Both the position numbers and the translations under genes were made by a program. The notes below the pieces were generated by a model. That model was not told where the DNA came from and searched no databases. It was given only the letters and a program-made list of their open reading frames with translations. DNA of 18,600 nt, taken from JALOAP01 sp964632355. Lineage in GTDB: Bacteria > Chloroflexota > Dehalococcoidia > Tepidiformales > Tepidiformaceae. This document shows, piece by piece, positions 1-7,397 of the stretch (its first letter is position 1; each line of letters starts with the position of its first letter). The DNA lies in contig CAZWBW010000056.1 in assembly GCA_964632355.1 (NCBI GenBank), positions 1 through 18,600 of the forward strand, given 5' to 3'.

Positions 1-4
1 GATC

Positions 5-46
5 GCTGTTGGCTGTTGGCTATTGGCTGTTGGCCGGGAGCCGCGG
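5..46. repeat. Degenerate heptad repeat block 1 (GCTGTTG type)
   Basis: Four consecutive 7-bp units read GCTGTTG, GCTGTTG, GCTATTG and GCTGTTG (5-32), followed by two diverged units, GCCGGGA and GCCGCGG. The block probably continues upstream of the window. The same motif on the opposite strand (CCAACAG, CCAATAG, CCAAGAG) recurs at 1348-1377, 8919-8946 and 9116-9143. The 7-bp period is seen directly; the function is unknown. Confidence 0.8.
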
Positions 47-142
47 GGATTGCGCGCCACGCGAGACCAGTACCGCGACCGTAAGGGAGCGTTGGACCGC
101 ACCCCGGCGTGTTCCCGTTCCGGCTTTGCTGCCCGATGGCCG

Positions 143-205
143 GTACTGAGCACCGGGCACGGCGCACTGAGCACTGGGACCACTGGGACCCCCGCACTGA
201 GCACG
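143..205. repeat. Degenerate heptad repeat block 2 (GCACTGA type)
   Basis: Nine 7-bp units run without a break in phase: GTACTGA, GCACCGG, GCACGGC, GCACTGA, GCACTGG, GACCACT and so on. GCACTGA is a rotation of the reverse complement of the GTGCTCA unit found inside menE. Between blocks 1 and 2 (47-142) I see no gene and no clear motif. From 206 to 277 there is only the leader of the monooxygenase gene. An open frame through 23-277 exists but would translate the repeats, so it is not taken as coding. Confidence 0.75.
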
Positions 206-277
206 GCGCCGTTGCGGCGCCCGCGGCGGCTGGCTACGTTGGTACCAGTTCGCGGGACGCTAACGAAAGGTGAGCCG

Positions 278-1276
278 ATGACCACTGTGCCGCTGTCGCT
301 GCTCGACCTCGCCGTTGTGGGCGAGGGCGAAACCGTCCGGGATAGCCTCCGAGGCTGTGTGCGGTTCGCACAGCGGGCAGAGGAACTCGGCTATTACCGC
401 ATCTGGTACGCGGAGCACCACAACATGGCGACGATTGCGTCGTCGGCGACGTCGGTGCTCATCGCGCACGTGGCGGCGAACACGAAACACATTCGGCTCG
501 GCTCGGGCGGCGTGATGCTGCCGAACCATTCGCCGCTCGTTATCGCCGAACAGTTCGGCACGCTTGCGGAGCTGCACCCGGGCCGCATCGACCTCGGGCT
601 CGGGCGCGCGCCGGGCACCGACGAGAACACGCTGGTGGCCCTTCGCCGCAACCCACAATCCGCCGAACGGTTTCCGCAGGATGTACTCGAACTGCAGGCC
701 TTCCTGAAAGGTGAGTCGCCGGTGCCGGGCGTGCACGCGACACCGGGCCGGGGCACGAACGTCCCGATCTACATCCTCGGGTCGTCGCTCTTCGGGGCGC
801 AGCTCGCGGCGATCCTCGGGCTGCCGTACGCGTTCGCGTCGCACTTCGCACCGGCAGCGCTCAAGGACGCGGTCCAGATATACCGCGAGAAGTTCGAACC
901 CTCGGAGCAACTCGACAAGCCGTACGTCATCGCGGGCGTGAACGTCATCGCCGCGCCGAGCGAGGAGGAAGCGATCGAGCAGCGCGAGTGGCGGCGGCGG
1001 GCGTTCGCCCGGAACATCTTCAGCCGTGGCGGCCAGCAGCTCACCGACGAGGAGCTCGAATATGTGCTGCGCTCGCCGCAGGCCGCGCAGGTCGACCAGA
1101 TGATGACGTACACGGCGATGGGCACGCCCGAGCAGGTGAAGGCCTACCTCGAAGAGTTCCGCGAGACCGCCGATGCCGACGAGCTGATGGTGGTGCACCA
1201 GGGCAAGAACCTCGAGTTCCGTCTGCGCTCGCTGGAACTGCTCGCGTCGGTGTGGCCGATGGAAAGTGCGAATTGA
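278..1276 (+). CDS. YhbW-like LLM-class flavin-dependent monooxygenase
   Basis: This is a luciferase-like (TIM-barrel, FMN-dependent) oxidoreductase of about 332 residues, the usual length of this family. It closely resembles what I recall of E. coli YhbW (335 aa). Characteristic segments are SLLDLA near residues 7-12, AEHHN at 45-49, GSGGVMLPNHS at 75-85, GRIDLGLGRAPG at 102-113, and LGSSLFGAQLAA and ASHFAP mid-protein. The ATG at 278 is chosen because GAAAGG lies just upstream (265-270) and the protein then begins where the family begins; the longer open frame from 23 only adds translated repeats. The substrate is unknown: members oxidise small organic molecules with reduced flavin and O2. 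It precedes the men operon on the same strand but is separated by about 250 bp of repeats, so co-transcription is uncertain. Confidence 0.93.
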   Translation: MTTVPLSLLDLAVVGEGETVRDSLRGCVRFAQRAEELGYYRIWYAEHHNMATIASSATSVLIAHVAANTKHIRLGSGGVMLPNHSPLVIAEQFGTLAELHPGRIDLGLGRAPGTDENTLVALRRNPQSAERFPQDVLELQAFLKGESPVPGVHATPGRGTNVPIYILGSSLFGAQLAAILGLPYAFASHFAPAALKDAVQIYREKFEPSEQLDKPYVIAGVNVIAAPSEEEAIEQREWRRRAFARNIFSRGGQQLTDEELEYVLRSPQAAQVDQMMTYTAMGTPEQVKAYLEEFRETADADELMVVHQGKNLEFRLRSLELLASVWPMESAN

Positions 1277-1377
1277 GTGCACAGTGCCCGGTGCGCAGTG
1301 CCCGGTGACCGTGTTGGTTCCCAGTTCCCGGTTCCCAGTGCCGGGGGGCCAACAGCCAATAGCCAAGAGCCAACAGC
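1277..1377. repeat. Degenerate heptad repeat block 3 (composite, 14 units)
   Basis: Fourteen consecutive 7-bp units begin at the base after the monooxygenase stop codon and keep one phase for about 100 bp. Four sub-families follow each other: GTGCACA/GTGCCCG/GTGCGCA (1277-1304), a transitional pair (1305-1318), TCCCAGT/TCCCGGT/TCCCAGT (1319-1339), and GGCCAAC/AGCCAAT/AGCCAAG/AGCCAAC (1347-1374). Unit identity drifts but the period does not, which points to a tandem-duplication or slippage process rather than a dispersed mobile element. Confidence 0.85.
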
Positions 1378-1450
1378 TTCCCCCCGGTGAGCCTCCGCAC
1401 ATCCTGTAAGCACGGGACGCGCTACCGTTAACAGTGGTGATCCCGCGCCG

Positions 1451-1528
1451 ATGACCATGCACTATTCCCGCGGCCGCTCGCCGCTCCGCGATGTGCGCGC
1501 CGCGTTCCTGGACCGCCGACGCCCATGA
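1451..1528 (+). CDS. Possible 25-codon upstream ORF coupled to menF
   Basis: A short frame starts at ATG 1451 (with a second ATG at 1457) and ends in TGA at 1526-1528. That stop overlaps the proposed menF start codon at 1525-1527 as ATGA, the coupling geometry also seen at menD/menH. GGTGA at 1436-1440 is a weak Shine-Dalgarno candidate at 10 nt spacing. The predicted peptide is Arg-rich and matches no family I know. It could be a leader peptide that delivers ribosomes to menF, which itself has no good Shine-Dalgarno, or a chance frame in GC-rich sequence. I cannot tell which. The rest of 1378-1524 shows no other gene. Confidence 0.3.
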   Translation: MTMHYSRGRSPLRDVRAAFLDRRRP

Positions 1529-2886
1529 CCCAGAGCCCGGCCCACTTCGCCGTCCCGACCCTGCGCGCGCTTGCGGGCGAACTCGCTGAGCGCGCTTCCT
1601 CGCGGCTGTGCGCGGTCCCGCTGCCGGGCGACTTCGTGCGCGCACTCGTGACGCTCGGTCTTCCGGAGTTGCGCCGCCGCGCGATAGTGACGTGGGAGGC
1701 GCGCGGGGGAGCGTCGCGCATCTTCGGGTTCGGCGAAGCGCTTCGGTTGTACGGCGAACGAGGGGCGTCGATCGCCGACGCCCGGCGTGTGGTGTCGGAT
1801 CTGCGCGAGAGCGCCGATCTCCCGGGCGGCGCCGGCCGGCCGCGCATCTTCGCCGGCTTCGCATTCGACCCACTGAATAGCCAGCGCGACCCCACCTGGG
1901 ACGCGTTCGGCGGCTACCAGCTCCTCGTGCCGCGCATCCTGCTCGAATACGACGGCAGCGGCTGGTCGGGGAGCGCCACCGTCGTGCCCGGAGACCCCAC
2001 CAGTGCCGACGAACTCGAGTTCCTGCTCGAACGAGCGCTGTGTCCCGACGTGGCGACCCCCAAAGAGCACGAGCCGCGCGACCGAGGACTCGCGCCCGAG
2101 GCGTGGCAGCAGGCGGTCGCCGAGGCCGTGCGGGGGATTCGCTGCGGTACGTACGAGAAGGTGGTGCTCGCCCGCTCGGTCGATGTGCCGCGGCACGCAC
2201 CGAAGGAAGCGGTGCTTGGGGCGCTGGCCGAACGCTACCCGACGACCTTCGTGTTCAGCTTCGCCGCGGGCGATGCGACATGGCTCGGCGCCAGCCCCGA
2301 ACGGCTCGTCACGCTGAGCGACGGCGTTGTACGCGTCGCGAGCCTCGCTGGTTCGCGGCCTCGCGGCGAAACCCCTGCGGACGACGACCGGCTGGCCCGC
2401 GAACTGTTCGAAAGCGCCAAGGAGCGCGCCGAACACGCCGTGGTCGTCGAAGCGGTGCGACAGGCGCTCGAACCCGCCTGCGACGAACTCACCATCCCCG
2501 ATGGCCCGCGGCTCATGCGCGTTGCGAACATCCAGCATCTCTATACCCCGGTGACCGGCCGGGTTCGCGACGGCGTTGATGTGCTCGACCTGGTCGAACG
2601 CGTGCACCCCACCCCGGCGGTCGGCGGCTGGCCGCGCTGCGCAGCACTCGCCGCCATCCGCGACCTCGAAGGCATGGACCGTGGCTGGTATGCGGCGCCC
2701 ATCGGCTGGCTCGATTTCGCGGGCGACGGCGAATTCGCGGTCGCGCTGAGGTCGGCGCTGCTGACGGCCGGCCGCGCGGTGTTGTACGCGGGCGCCGGTA
2801 TCGTCGAAGGATCCGACCCCGCCGAGGAACTCGCCGAGACCGAACTCAAGTTCCGGCCACTGCGGGGAGCACTGGAGCAGGCGTGA
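1525..2886 (+). CDS. menF: Isochorismate synthase MenF
   Basis: Converts chorismate to isochorismate, the first committed step of menaquinone synthesis, in the cytoplasm with Mg2+. The 453-residue protein has a variable N-terminal half and a C-terminal chorismate-binding domain from about residue 195. Landmarks are K212 in YEKVVLARS (the conserved lysine of the general-base position), SPE at 257-259, the ASLAGSRPRG segment, HLYTPVTG, VHPTPAVGG, the GWYAAPIGW stretch, GAGIVEGSDP at 423-432 and Glu434/435 for Mg2+. Length is slightly above E. coli MenF (about 431). The family also includes EntC/DhbC, but the adjoining men genes decide the role. The start is the ATG at 1525; the ribosome site is poor, so coupling to the small upstream frame is possible. 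It is the first gene of a six-gene operon and its stop overlaps the menD start by one base. Confidence 0.96.
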   Translation: MTQSPAHFAVPTLRALAGELAERASSRLCAVPLPGDFVRALVTLGLPELRRRAIVTWEARGGASRIFGFGEALRLYGERGASIADARRVVSDLRESADLPGGAGRPRIFAGFAFDPLNSQRDPTWDAFGGYQLLVPRILLEYDGSGWSGSATVVPGDPTSADELEFLLERALCPDVATPKEHEPRDRGLAPEAWQQAVAEAVRGIRCGTYEKVVLARSVDVPRHAPKEAVLGALAERYPTTFVFSFAAGDATWLGASPERLVTLSDGVVRVASLAGSRPRGETPADDDRLARELFESAKERAEHAVVVEAVRQALEPACDELTIPDGPRLMRVANIQHLYTPVTGRVRDGVDVLDLVERVHPTPAVGGWPRCAALAAIRDLEGMDRGWYAAPIGWLDFAGDGEFAVALRSALLTAGRAVLYAGAGIVEGSDPAEELAETELKFRPLRGALEQA

Positions 2887-4631
2887 TGGACATCGCAGCT
2901 GCGAACACGCGTGCCGCCCGCGCCTTTGTCCAGGGGCTCGCCCGCGCCGGCGTGACAGACGTCTGCATCTCGCCGGGCTCGCGCTCGACGCCCCTGACGG
3001 TTGCGTTCGCCGAACAGGGCGCGGTGCGCCCGTGGCTGCACCTCGACGAGCGGTCGTCGGCGTTCTTCGCGCTGGGACTGGCGCGCGCAACGGGCCGGGC
3101 GGTGGCGCTCGTGTGCACGTCCGGGACGGCTGCGGCGAACTTCCTGCCCGCCGTGGCCGAAGCGAACCTGGGGCGCATCCCGCTCGTGGTCTGCACCACC
3201 GACCGGCCGCCGCATCTCCGCGACACCGGCGCGCCGCAGACGATGGACCAGGTGCGGCTCTACGGTACACATGTGCGCTGGGCCGCCGACCTGCCCCTCC
3301 CGTCGGACACCCCTGCTGACGACCGCCGGTTCGCCGCGTATGGCGAGCGGGCGGTGCGAAGCGCACTCGGGGCGCTGCCCGGTCCGGTGCACGTGAACCT
3401 GCCGTTCGACGAGCCGCTGATCGGCCCGCCGGAGATGCACCCGGGCCGGTGGCAACCGGAACGCGGCGCCTTCGAGCGCGCGAACGTGCCACCATCTGCT
3501 GCGGACGTCCGGAGCGCGGCGCAGGCGCTGGCCAGCTCGCGACGTCCGCTCATCGTTGCCGGTCCCGAGACGGGCGGCCTTCCCGCGCAGGCGATCGTGG
3601 CGCTGGCCGAACGGCTGGGCGCTCCCATCTTCGCCGACCCCCTGTCGGGCCTGCGGACCGGCCCGCACGACCGCTCGCGCGTGTGCGATTCGTACGATGC
3701 GCTGCTCCGCGACCCCGCTGCGACGGGTCTTGCACCCGACGCCGTCATCCGGTTCGGCGCACCGCCAACATCGAAGGCGCTGAACCAGTTCCTCGCGAAG
3801 CTCGCGGGCGCCGTGCACGTGCTGGTGGACCTGCCGGGCGGCTTCCGCGACCCCCTCGCCGTTACGACGCACCGCCTCGACGGCGATGCGGACCTCGTGG
3901 CCGAAGCGCTGGCCGCCGAACTCGGTTCGTTCGCACCGGAGGACGGCTGGTGCGAGGCGTGGCAGACCGCCGACACCCGTGCCCGCGACGCCATGCAGTC
4001 CGTCTCCGCGTCGTTCGCTGACCTGTTCGAAGGCCGGGTGTTCGTCGAACTCCAGCGCGGGCTGCCCGCGGGCGGATCCATCTTCGCGAGCAATTCGATG
4101 CCCGTGCGCGACCTCGACTCGTTCCTCGTGAGCGATGCGAAGCCGCTCGCGGCCGTGAGCAACCGCGGCGCGAACGGCATCGATGGCGTGGTTTCGAGCG
4201 CGCTGGGTCACGCCGCCGGGAGTGGCGGGCCCACCGCGCTGGTCATCGGCGACATCGCCTTCTACCACGACATGAACGGCCTCTGGGCCGCCCGCCGCCA
4301 CGGCCTCGATCTGACGGTCGTGCTCGTGAACAACAACGGCGGCGGCATCTTCCACTACCTGCCGCAATCCGCGCACGACGCGCTCTTCGAGGAGTGGTTC
4401 GGCACCCCGCCGGACCTCGACTTCCGCCACGCGGCGGAGCTGTACGGCGGGCGCTACACCCTCGCCGACGGCTGGGATACGTTCGCGAAGGCGCTCGAAG
4501 CCGCGCGCGAAGGCGGACTTCACATCATCGAGGTGCGCACCGACCGTGCCCGGAACGTCGAGATGCACCGCGAGGCGTGGGCCGCCGCGATGGAGGCGGG
4601 CTGGCGGCAGCAGCAGGTGACCGCGCCATGA
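2886..4631 (+). CDS. menD: SEPHCHC synthase MenD (ThDP-dependent)
   Basis: Condenses isochorismate with 2-oxoglutarate, with loss of CO2, to give 2-succinyl-5-enolpyruvyl-6-hydroxy-3-cyclohexene-1-carboxylate (SEPHCHC). The 581-residue protein has the thiamine-diphosphate enzyme layout: N-terminal Pyr domain with SPGSRSTPL and the catalytic-cofactor glutamate E55 in LDERSSAFFALG, a central domain, and a C-terminal PP domain with the Mg2+/ThDP motif starting GD at 455-456 and ending in NNNGGG at 482-487. SNRGANGIDG lies just before the PP motif, as in known MenD proteins. The ATG at 2886 (TGATG overlap with the menF stop) is preferred over the in-frame GTG at 2883. The stop overlaps the menH start as ATGA, so translation is probably coupled. 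Confidence 0.97.
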   Translation: MDIAAANTRAARAFVQGLARAGVTDVCISPGSRSTPLTVAFAEQGAVRPWLHLDERSSAFFALGLARATGRAVALVCTSGTAAANFLPAVAEANLGRIPLVVCTTDRPPHLRDTGAPQTMDQVRLYGTHVRWAADLPLPSDTPADDRRFAAYGERAVRSALGALPGPVHVNLPFDEPLIGPPEMHPGRWQPERGAFERANVPPSAADVRSAAQALASSRRPLIVAGPETGGLPAQAIVALAERLGAPIFADPLSGLRTGPHDRSRVCDSYDALLRDPAATGLAPDAVIRFGAPPTSKALNQFLAKLAGAVHVLVDLPGGFRDPLAVTTHRLDGDADLVAEALAAELGSFAPEDGWCEAWQTADTRARDAMQSVSASFADLFEGRVFVELQRGLPAGGSIFASNSMPVRDLDSFLVSDAKPLAAVSNRGANGIDGVVSSALGHAAGSGGPTALVIGDIAFYHDMNGLWAARRHGLDLTVVLVNNNGGGIFHYLPQSAHDALFEEWFGTPPDLDFRHAAELYGGRYTLADGWDTFAKALEAAREGGLHIIEVRTDRARNVEMHREAWAAAMEAGWRQQQVTAP

Positions 4632-5446
4632 CACGCGTCGAACTTCCCGGCGGCTTCGGGCTGAACGTCGAAATCGCGGGCGACGGGCCGCCGCTGGTGC
4701 TCCTGCACGGCTTCACCGGATCCGCGCGGTCATGGGGGCCGTTCGGCGATCTGCTCGCCTCGCGCTTCACCACCGTCGCGGTCGACCTCGTGGGTCACGG
4801 CGAAAGCGACGCCCCCGACGACCTCGAGCACTACACCATGGAGCGCTGCGTCGAAGACACCGTCACGGCGGTCGCGAAGCTCGGGTTCGAACGTGCGGCA
4901 TGGCTCGGGTATTCGATGGGCGGGCGGACGGCGCTCCACGTGGCGGCCGCCGAACCCGCTGCCGTTTCGGCGCTGGTGCTCATCGGCGCGTCGGCCGGGC
5001 TCGATTGCGTCGAGGATCGGCTCGCCCGTCGCTCATCCGACGAGGCGCTGGCCGCGCGGATCGAACGCGAGGGCGTCGAGGCCTTCGTCGACTACTGGGA
5101 GAACATCCCGCTGTTCGCGACGCAGAAAACGCTCCCGGAGGAGGTGCGTGCGCGCGTGCGGGAAGGGCGGCTTCGCAACCGGGCGAAGGGGCTGGCGAAC
5201 AGCCTTCGCGGCATGGGCACGGGCGCACAGGAGCCCCTGCACGAGCGGCTCGGCGAACTTGCGATGCCGGCGCTCGTGCTGGCGGGCGAGCTCGACGTAA
5301 AGTACGTGCAGATTGGCGAACAACTGGCCGCCCTGATGCCCAACGCGCGCTTCGAAGCCATCCCGGGCGCCGGCCATGCGGCGCAACTCGAGCGGCCGGA
5401 CGAGACTGCGGCCGCCATCTTCCGTTTCTTCGACACCACCACCTGA
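4628..5446 (+). CDS. menH: SHCHC synthase MenH (alpha/beta hydrolase fold)
   Basis: Eliminates pyruvate from SEPHCHC to form 2-succinyl-6-hydroxy-2,4-cyclohexadiene-1-carboxylate (SHCHC). The 272-residue alpha/beta hydrolase has LLHGFTGSARSW near the N-terminus (oxyanion-hole HGF), the nucleophile elbow GYSMGG with Ser96, the acid Asp223 in AGELD and His250 in GAGHAAQLERP, giving a complete Ser-Asp-His triad. The FTGS after the HG motif and the arginines around the lid fit MenH rather than a generic esterase. The start is the ATG overlapping the menD stop; a longer frame back to 4394 lies wholly inside menD and is ignored. Three bases separate the stop from the menB ribosome-binding site. Confidence 0.94.
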   Translation: MTRVELPGGFGLNVEIAGDGPPLVLLHGFTGSARSWGPFGDLLASRFTTVAVDLVGHGESDAPDDLEHYTMERCVEDTVTAVAKLGFERAAWLGYSMGGRTALHVAAAEPAAVSALVLIGASAGLDCVEDRLARRSSDEALAARIEREGVEAFVDYWENIPLFATQKTLPEEVRARVREGRLRNRAKGLANSLRGMGTGAQEPLHERLGELAMPALVLAGELDVKYVQIGEQLAALMPNARFEAIPGAGHAAQLERPDETAAAIFRFFDTTT

Positions 5447-5448
5447 CC

Positions 5449-5454
5449 AAGGAG
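5449..5454 (+). promoter_or_regulatory. Strong Shine-Dalgarno of menB
   Basis: AAGGAG lies 5 nt before the ATG at 5460 and just after the menH stop. It fixes the menB start and rules out the longer in-frame extension back to 5376, which would overlap menH. Confidence 0.9.
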
Positions 5455-5459
5455 ACACC

Positions 5460-6287
5460 ATGCCACTGAACTGGCAGCCCGCCGGCGAGTACCAGGACAT
5501 CCTCTACCACAAGGCCGAAGGCATCGCCCGCATCAGCATTAACCGGCCGGAGGTGCACAATGCGTTCCGGCCGACCACTGTCGTCGAGCTGCTGCAGGCG
5601 TTCACCGACGCTCGCGAAGACCCGCGCGTCGGCGTCGTGTTGTTTACTGGCGAGGGTGGCCGGGCCTTTTGCTCGGGCGGCGACCAGCGCGTTCGCGGCC
5701 ATGGTGGCTATGTGGGCGAAGGCGAAGTGCCGCGGTTCCACGTCACCGACCTGCACAAGCTGATCCGGTCGATGCCGAAGCCGGTGATCGCGCTGGTGGC
5801 GGGCTACGCGATCGGCGGCGGGCATGTGCTCCACGTGGTTTGCGACCTGACAATTGCCGCCGAAAACGCACGCTTCGGCCAGACGGGCCCGAAGGTCGGC
5901 AGTTTCGACGGCGGGTTCGGCGCTATCCAGCTCGCCCGCAACGTCGGCCAGAAGAAGGCGCGCGAAATCTGGTACCTCTGCCGCCAGTACGACGCGAAAG
6001 AGGCGCTCGATATGGGCCTCGTGAACAAGGTCGTCCCGCTCGAGGAGCTCGAAGAAGAGGGCATCCGCTGGGCGAAGGAGATCCTGAAGAAGAGCCCGCT
6101 CGCCATCCGCCTCCTGAAGCAGTCGTTCAACGCCGAACTCGATGGCATGACCGGTCTGACCGACCTCGCGCACAGCACGAACATGCTGTTCTACATGTCC
6201 GACGAGGCGAGCGAAGGGAAGAACGCCTTCCTCGAGAAGCGCGAACCAGCGTTCGGCGATACCGCGAAGTTCCCCTGGCGGCCCTGA
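5460..6287 (+). CDS. menB: 1,4-dihydroxy-2-naphthoyl-CoA synthase MenB
   Basis: Crotonase-fold enzyme that closes the second ring of OSB-CoA by an intramolecular Claisen (Dieckmann-type) condensation to give DHNA-CoA. At 275 residues it is close to E. coli MenB (about 285). Visible motifs are CSGGDQ at 71-76, the GGGHVLHVVCDLTIA oxyanion-hole helix, FGQTGPKVGSFDGG, and REIWYLCRQYDAKEALDMG. Gln141-Thr142-Gly143 and Trp171 align, at a constant offset of 13, with E. coli Q154-T155-G156 and W184. In the family these bind bicarbonate as catalytic base, so this is predicted to be a type I, bicarbonate-dependent MenB. Although genes run F-D-H-B-C-E, MenB acts last of the six. Confidence 0.97.
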   Translation: MPLNWQPAGEYQDILYHKAEGIARISINRPEVHNAFRPTTVVELLQAFTDAREDPRVGVVLFTGEGGRAFCSGGDQRVRGHGGYVGEGEVPRFHVTDLHKLIRSMPKPVIALVAGYAIGGGHVLHVVCDLTIAAENARFGQTGPKVGSFDGGFGAIQLARNVGQKKAREIWYLCRQYDAKEALDMGLVNKVVPLEELEEEGIRWAKEILKKSPLAIRLLKQSFNAELDGMTGLTDLAHSTNMLFYMSDEASEGKNAFLEKREPAFGDTAKFPWRP

Positions 6288-6290
6288 GCG

Positions 6291-7397
6291 ATGCCACAGG
6301 CCCGGCGCGTTGCCTGGCGTCCGTTTCGGATCCCGTTCCGCGAGGAGTTCCGTGCGTCGCACGGGGTGATGGCGGCGCGCGAGGGCTTCGTCGTCTACAT
6401 CGAGGACACCGAGGGCAACATCGGCCTCGGTGACGCGTCGCCGCTGACCAGCTTCACCGGCGAAACGCTCGACGATGCGGCCCGCTTCCTCCACGCGTGG
6501 CTCGATCAGTTCCGGTCCGGCACGCCGGCCGGTTCGGCGGATGTACCGCCATCCGCGGCCGCCGCGATCGAGTGCGCCGTGCTCGACATCGCCGCGAACC
6601 GCGCGGGGCGGATGCTCGCCCGCTTCATCTCCCGCGGCACCGAGACGCCCGGCCCCGCCCGTTCGCCGGTGCCGGTGAACGCCGTCCTGCCGATCGGCGA
6701 CCCCGCGGCGCTCGCCGCTGCTGCGGCCGAGCTCCGCGCCGAGGGCTTCCGCACGTTCAAACTCAAGGCCGGCGCCGGCGCTGAGGCGAACGTGGCCGCT
6801 GTGCGGGCGGTTCGCGACGCAGTCGGACCGGAGGCCGCTATCAGGCTCGACGCGAACGGCGCATGGGACGAGGATGAGGCCGTGCGCCAGCTCACGGCTC
6901 TCCGCGACTTCGACATCGAGTTCGTCGAACAGCCCGTACCACCGGGCGACGGCGCCCTCGCCGCGATGGATCGCATCCGGCAGGCGACCGGCGTCGCCAT
7001 CGCCGCCGACGAATCGCTCGCGCCCGGGACGGATGTCGACGCAGTCCCCCCGCACGTGGACGCGGTGGTGCTGAAGCCCGGCATCCACGGCGCGTCGGCG
7101 ACGCACGACTTCATGCGGGCCGCGGTTCGCGCGGGGAAGCGGGCGGTGGTCACCACGACGTTCGATACGGGCATCGGCACCGCGCTCGCGGCGCACCTTG
7201 CCGCACTCATCCCCGAGCCCCGGCCGGCCTGTGGACTCGACACGTTGCGCTTCCTCGAGGGCGACATCGTGACCGGCGTGCCACAGGTCGAAGGCGGCGA
7301 ACTGACCGTGGCGAACCGTCCGGGCCTCGGCGTCAAGCTCGACGAAGACGCGCTCGAACGGTACGCGACCGGCCCGTGGCGGGAGGTGTACCCGTGA
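6291..7397 (+). CDS. menC: o-Succinylbenzoate synthase MenC (enolase superfamily)
   Basis: Dehydrates SHCHC to o-succinylbenzoate. The 368-residue protein has an N-terminal capping domain (residues 1 to about 120) and a (beta/alpha)7-beta barrel of the muconate-lactonising subgroup. All expected catalytic residues are seen: K159 in FKLKAG, metal ligands D187 (RLDANGAW), E213 (EFVEQP) and D240 (AADES), and the second lysine K262 in VLKPG. It is longer than E. coli MenC (about 320). Some members of this subgroup are also N-acylamino-acid racemases, but the operon supports OSB synthase. It starts 3 nt after the menB stop. Its TGA overlaps the menE start as GTGA. Confidence 0.95.
   Translation: MPQARRVAWRPFRIPFREEFRASHGVMAAREGFVVYIEDTEGNIGLGDASPLTSFTGETLDDAARFLHAWLDQFRSGTPAGSADVPPSAAAAIECAVLDIAANRAGRMLARFISRGTETPGPARSPVPVNAVLPIGDPAALAAAAAELRAEGFRTFKLKAGAGAEANVAAVRAVRDAVGPEAAIRLDANGAWDEDEAVRQLTALRDFDIEFVEQPVPPGDGALAAMDRIRQATGVAIAADESLAPGTDVDAVPPHVDAVVLKPGIHGASATHDFMRAAVRAGKRAVVTTTFDTGIGTALAAHLAALIPEPRPACGLDTLRFLEGDIVTGVPQVEGGELTVANRPGLGVKLDEDALERYATGPWREVYP

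Noticed and set aside
23..277. N-terminal extension of the monooxygenase frame back to 23
   Set aside because: It translates heptad repeats and non-family sequence. A ribosome site and a family-like N-terminus support ATG 278.
260..2200. Long minus-strand open frame opposite the monooxygenase and menF
   Set aside because: Arg-rich shadow of GC-rich coding DNA, with no recognisable domain, that overlaps well-supported genes.
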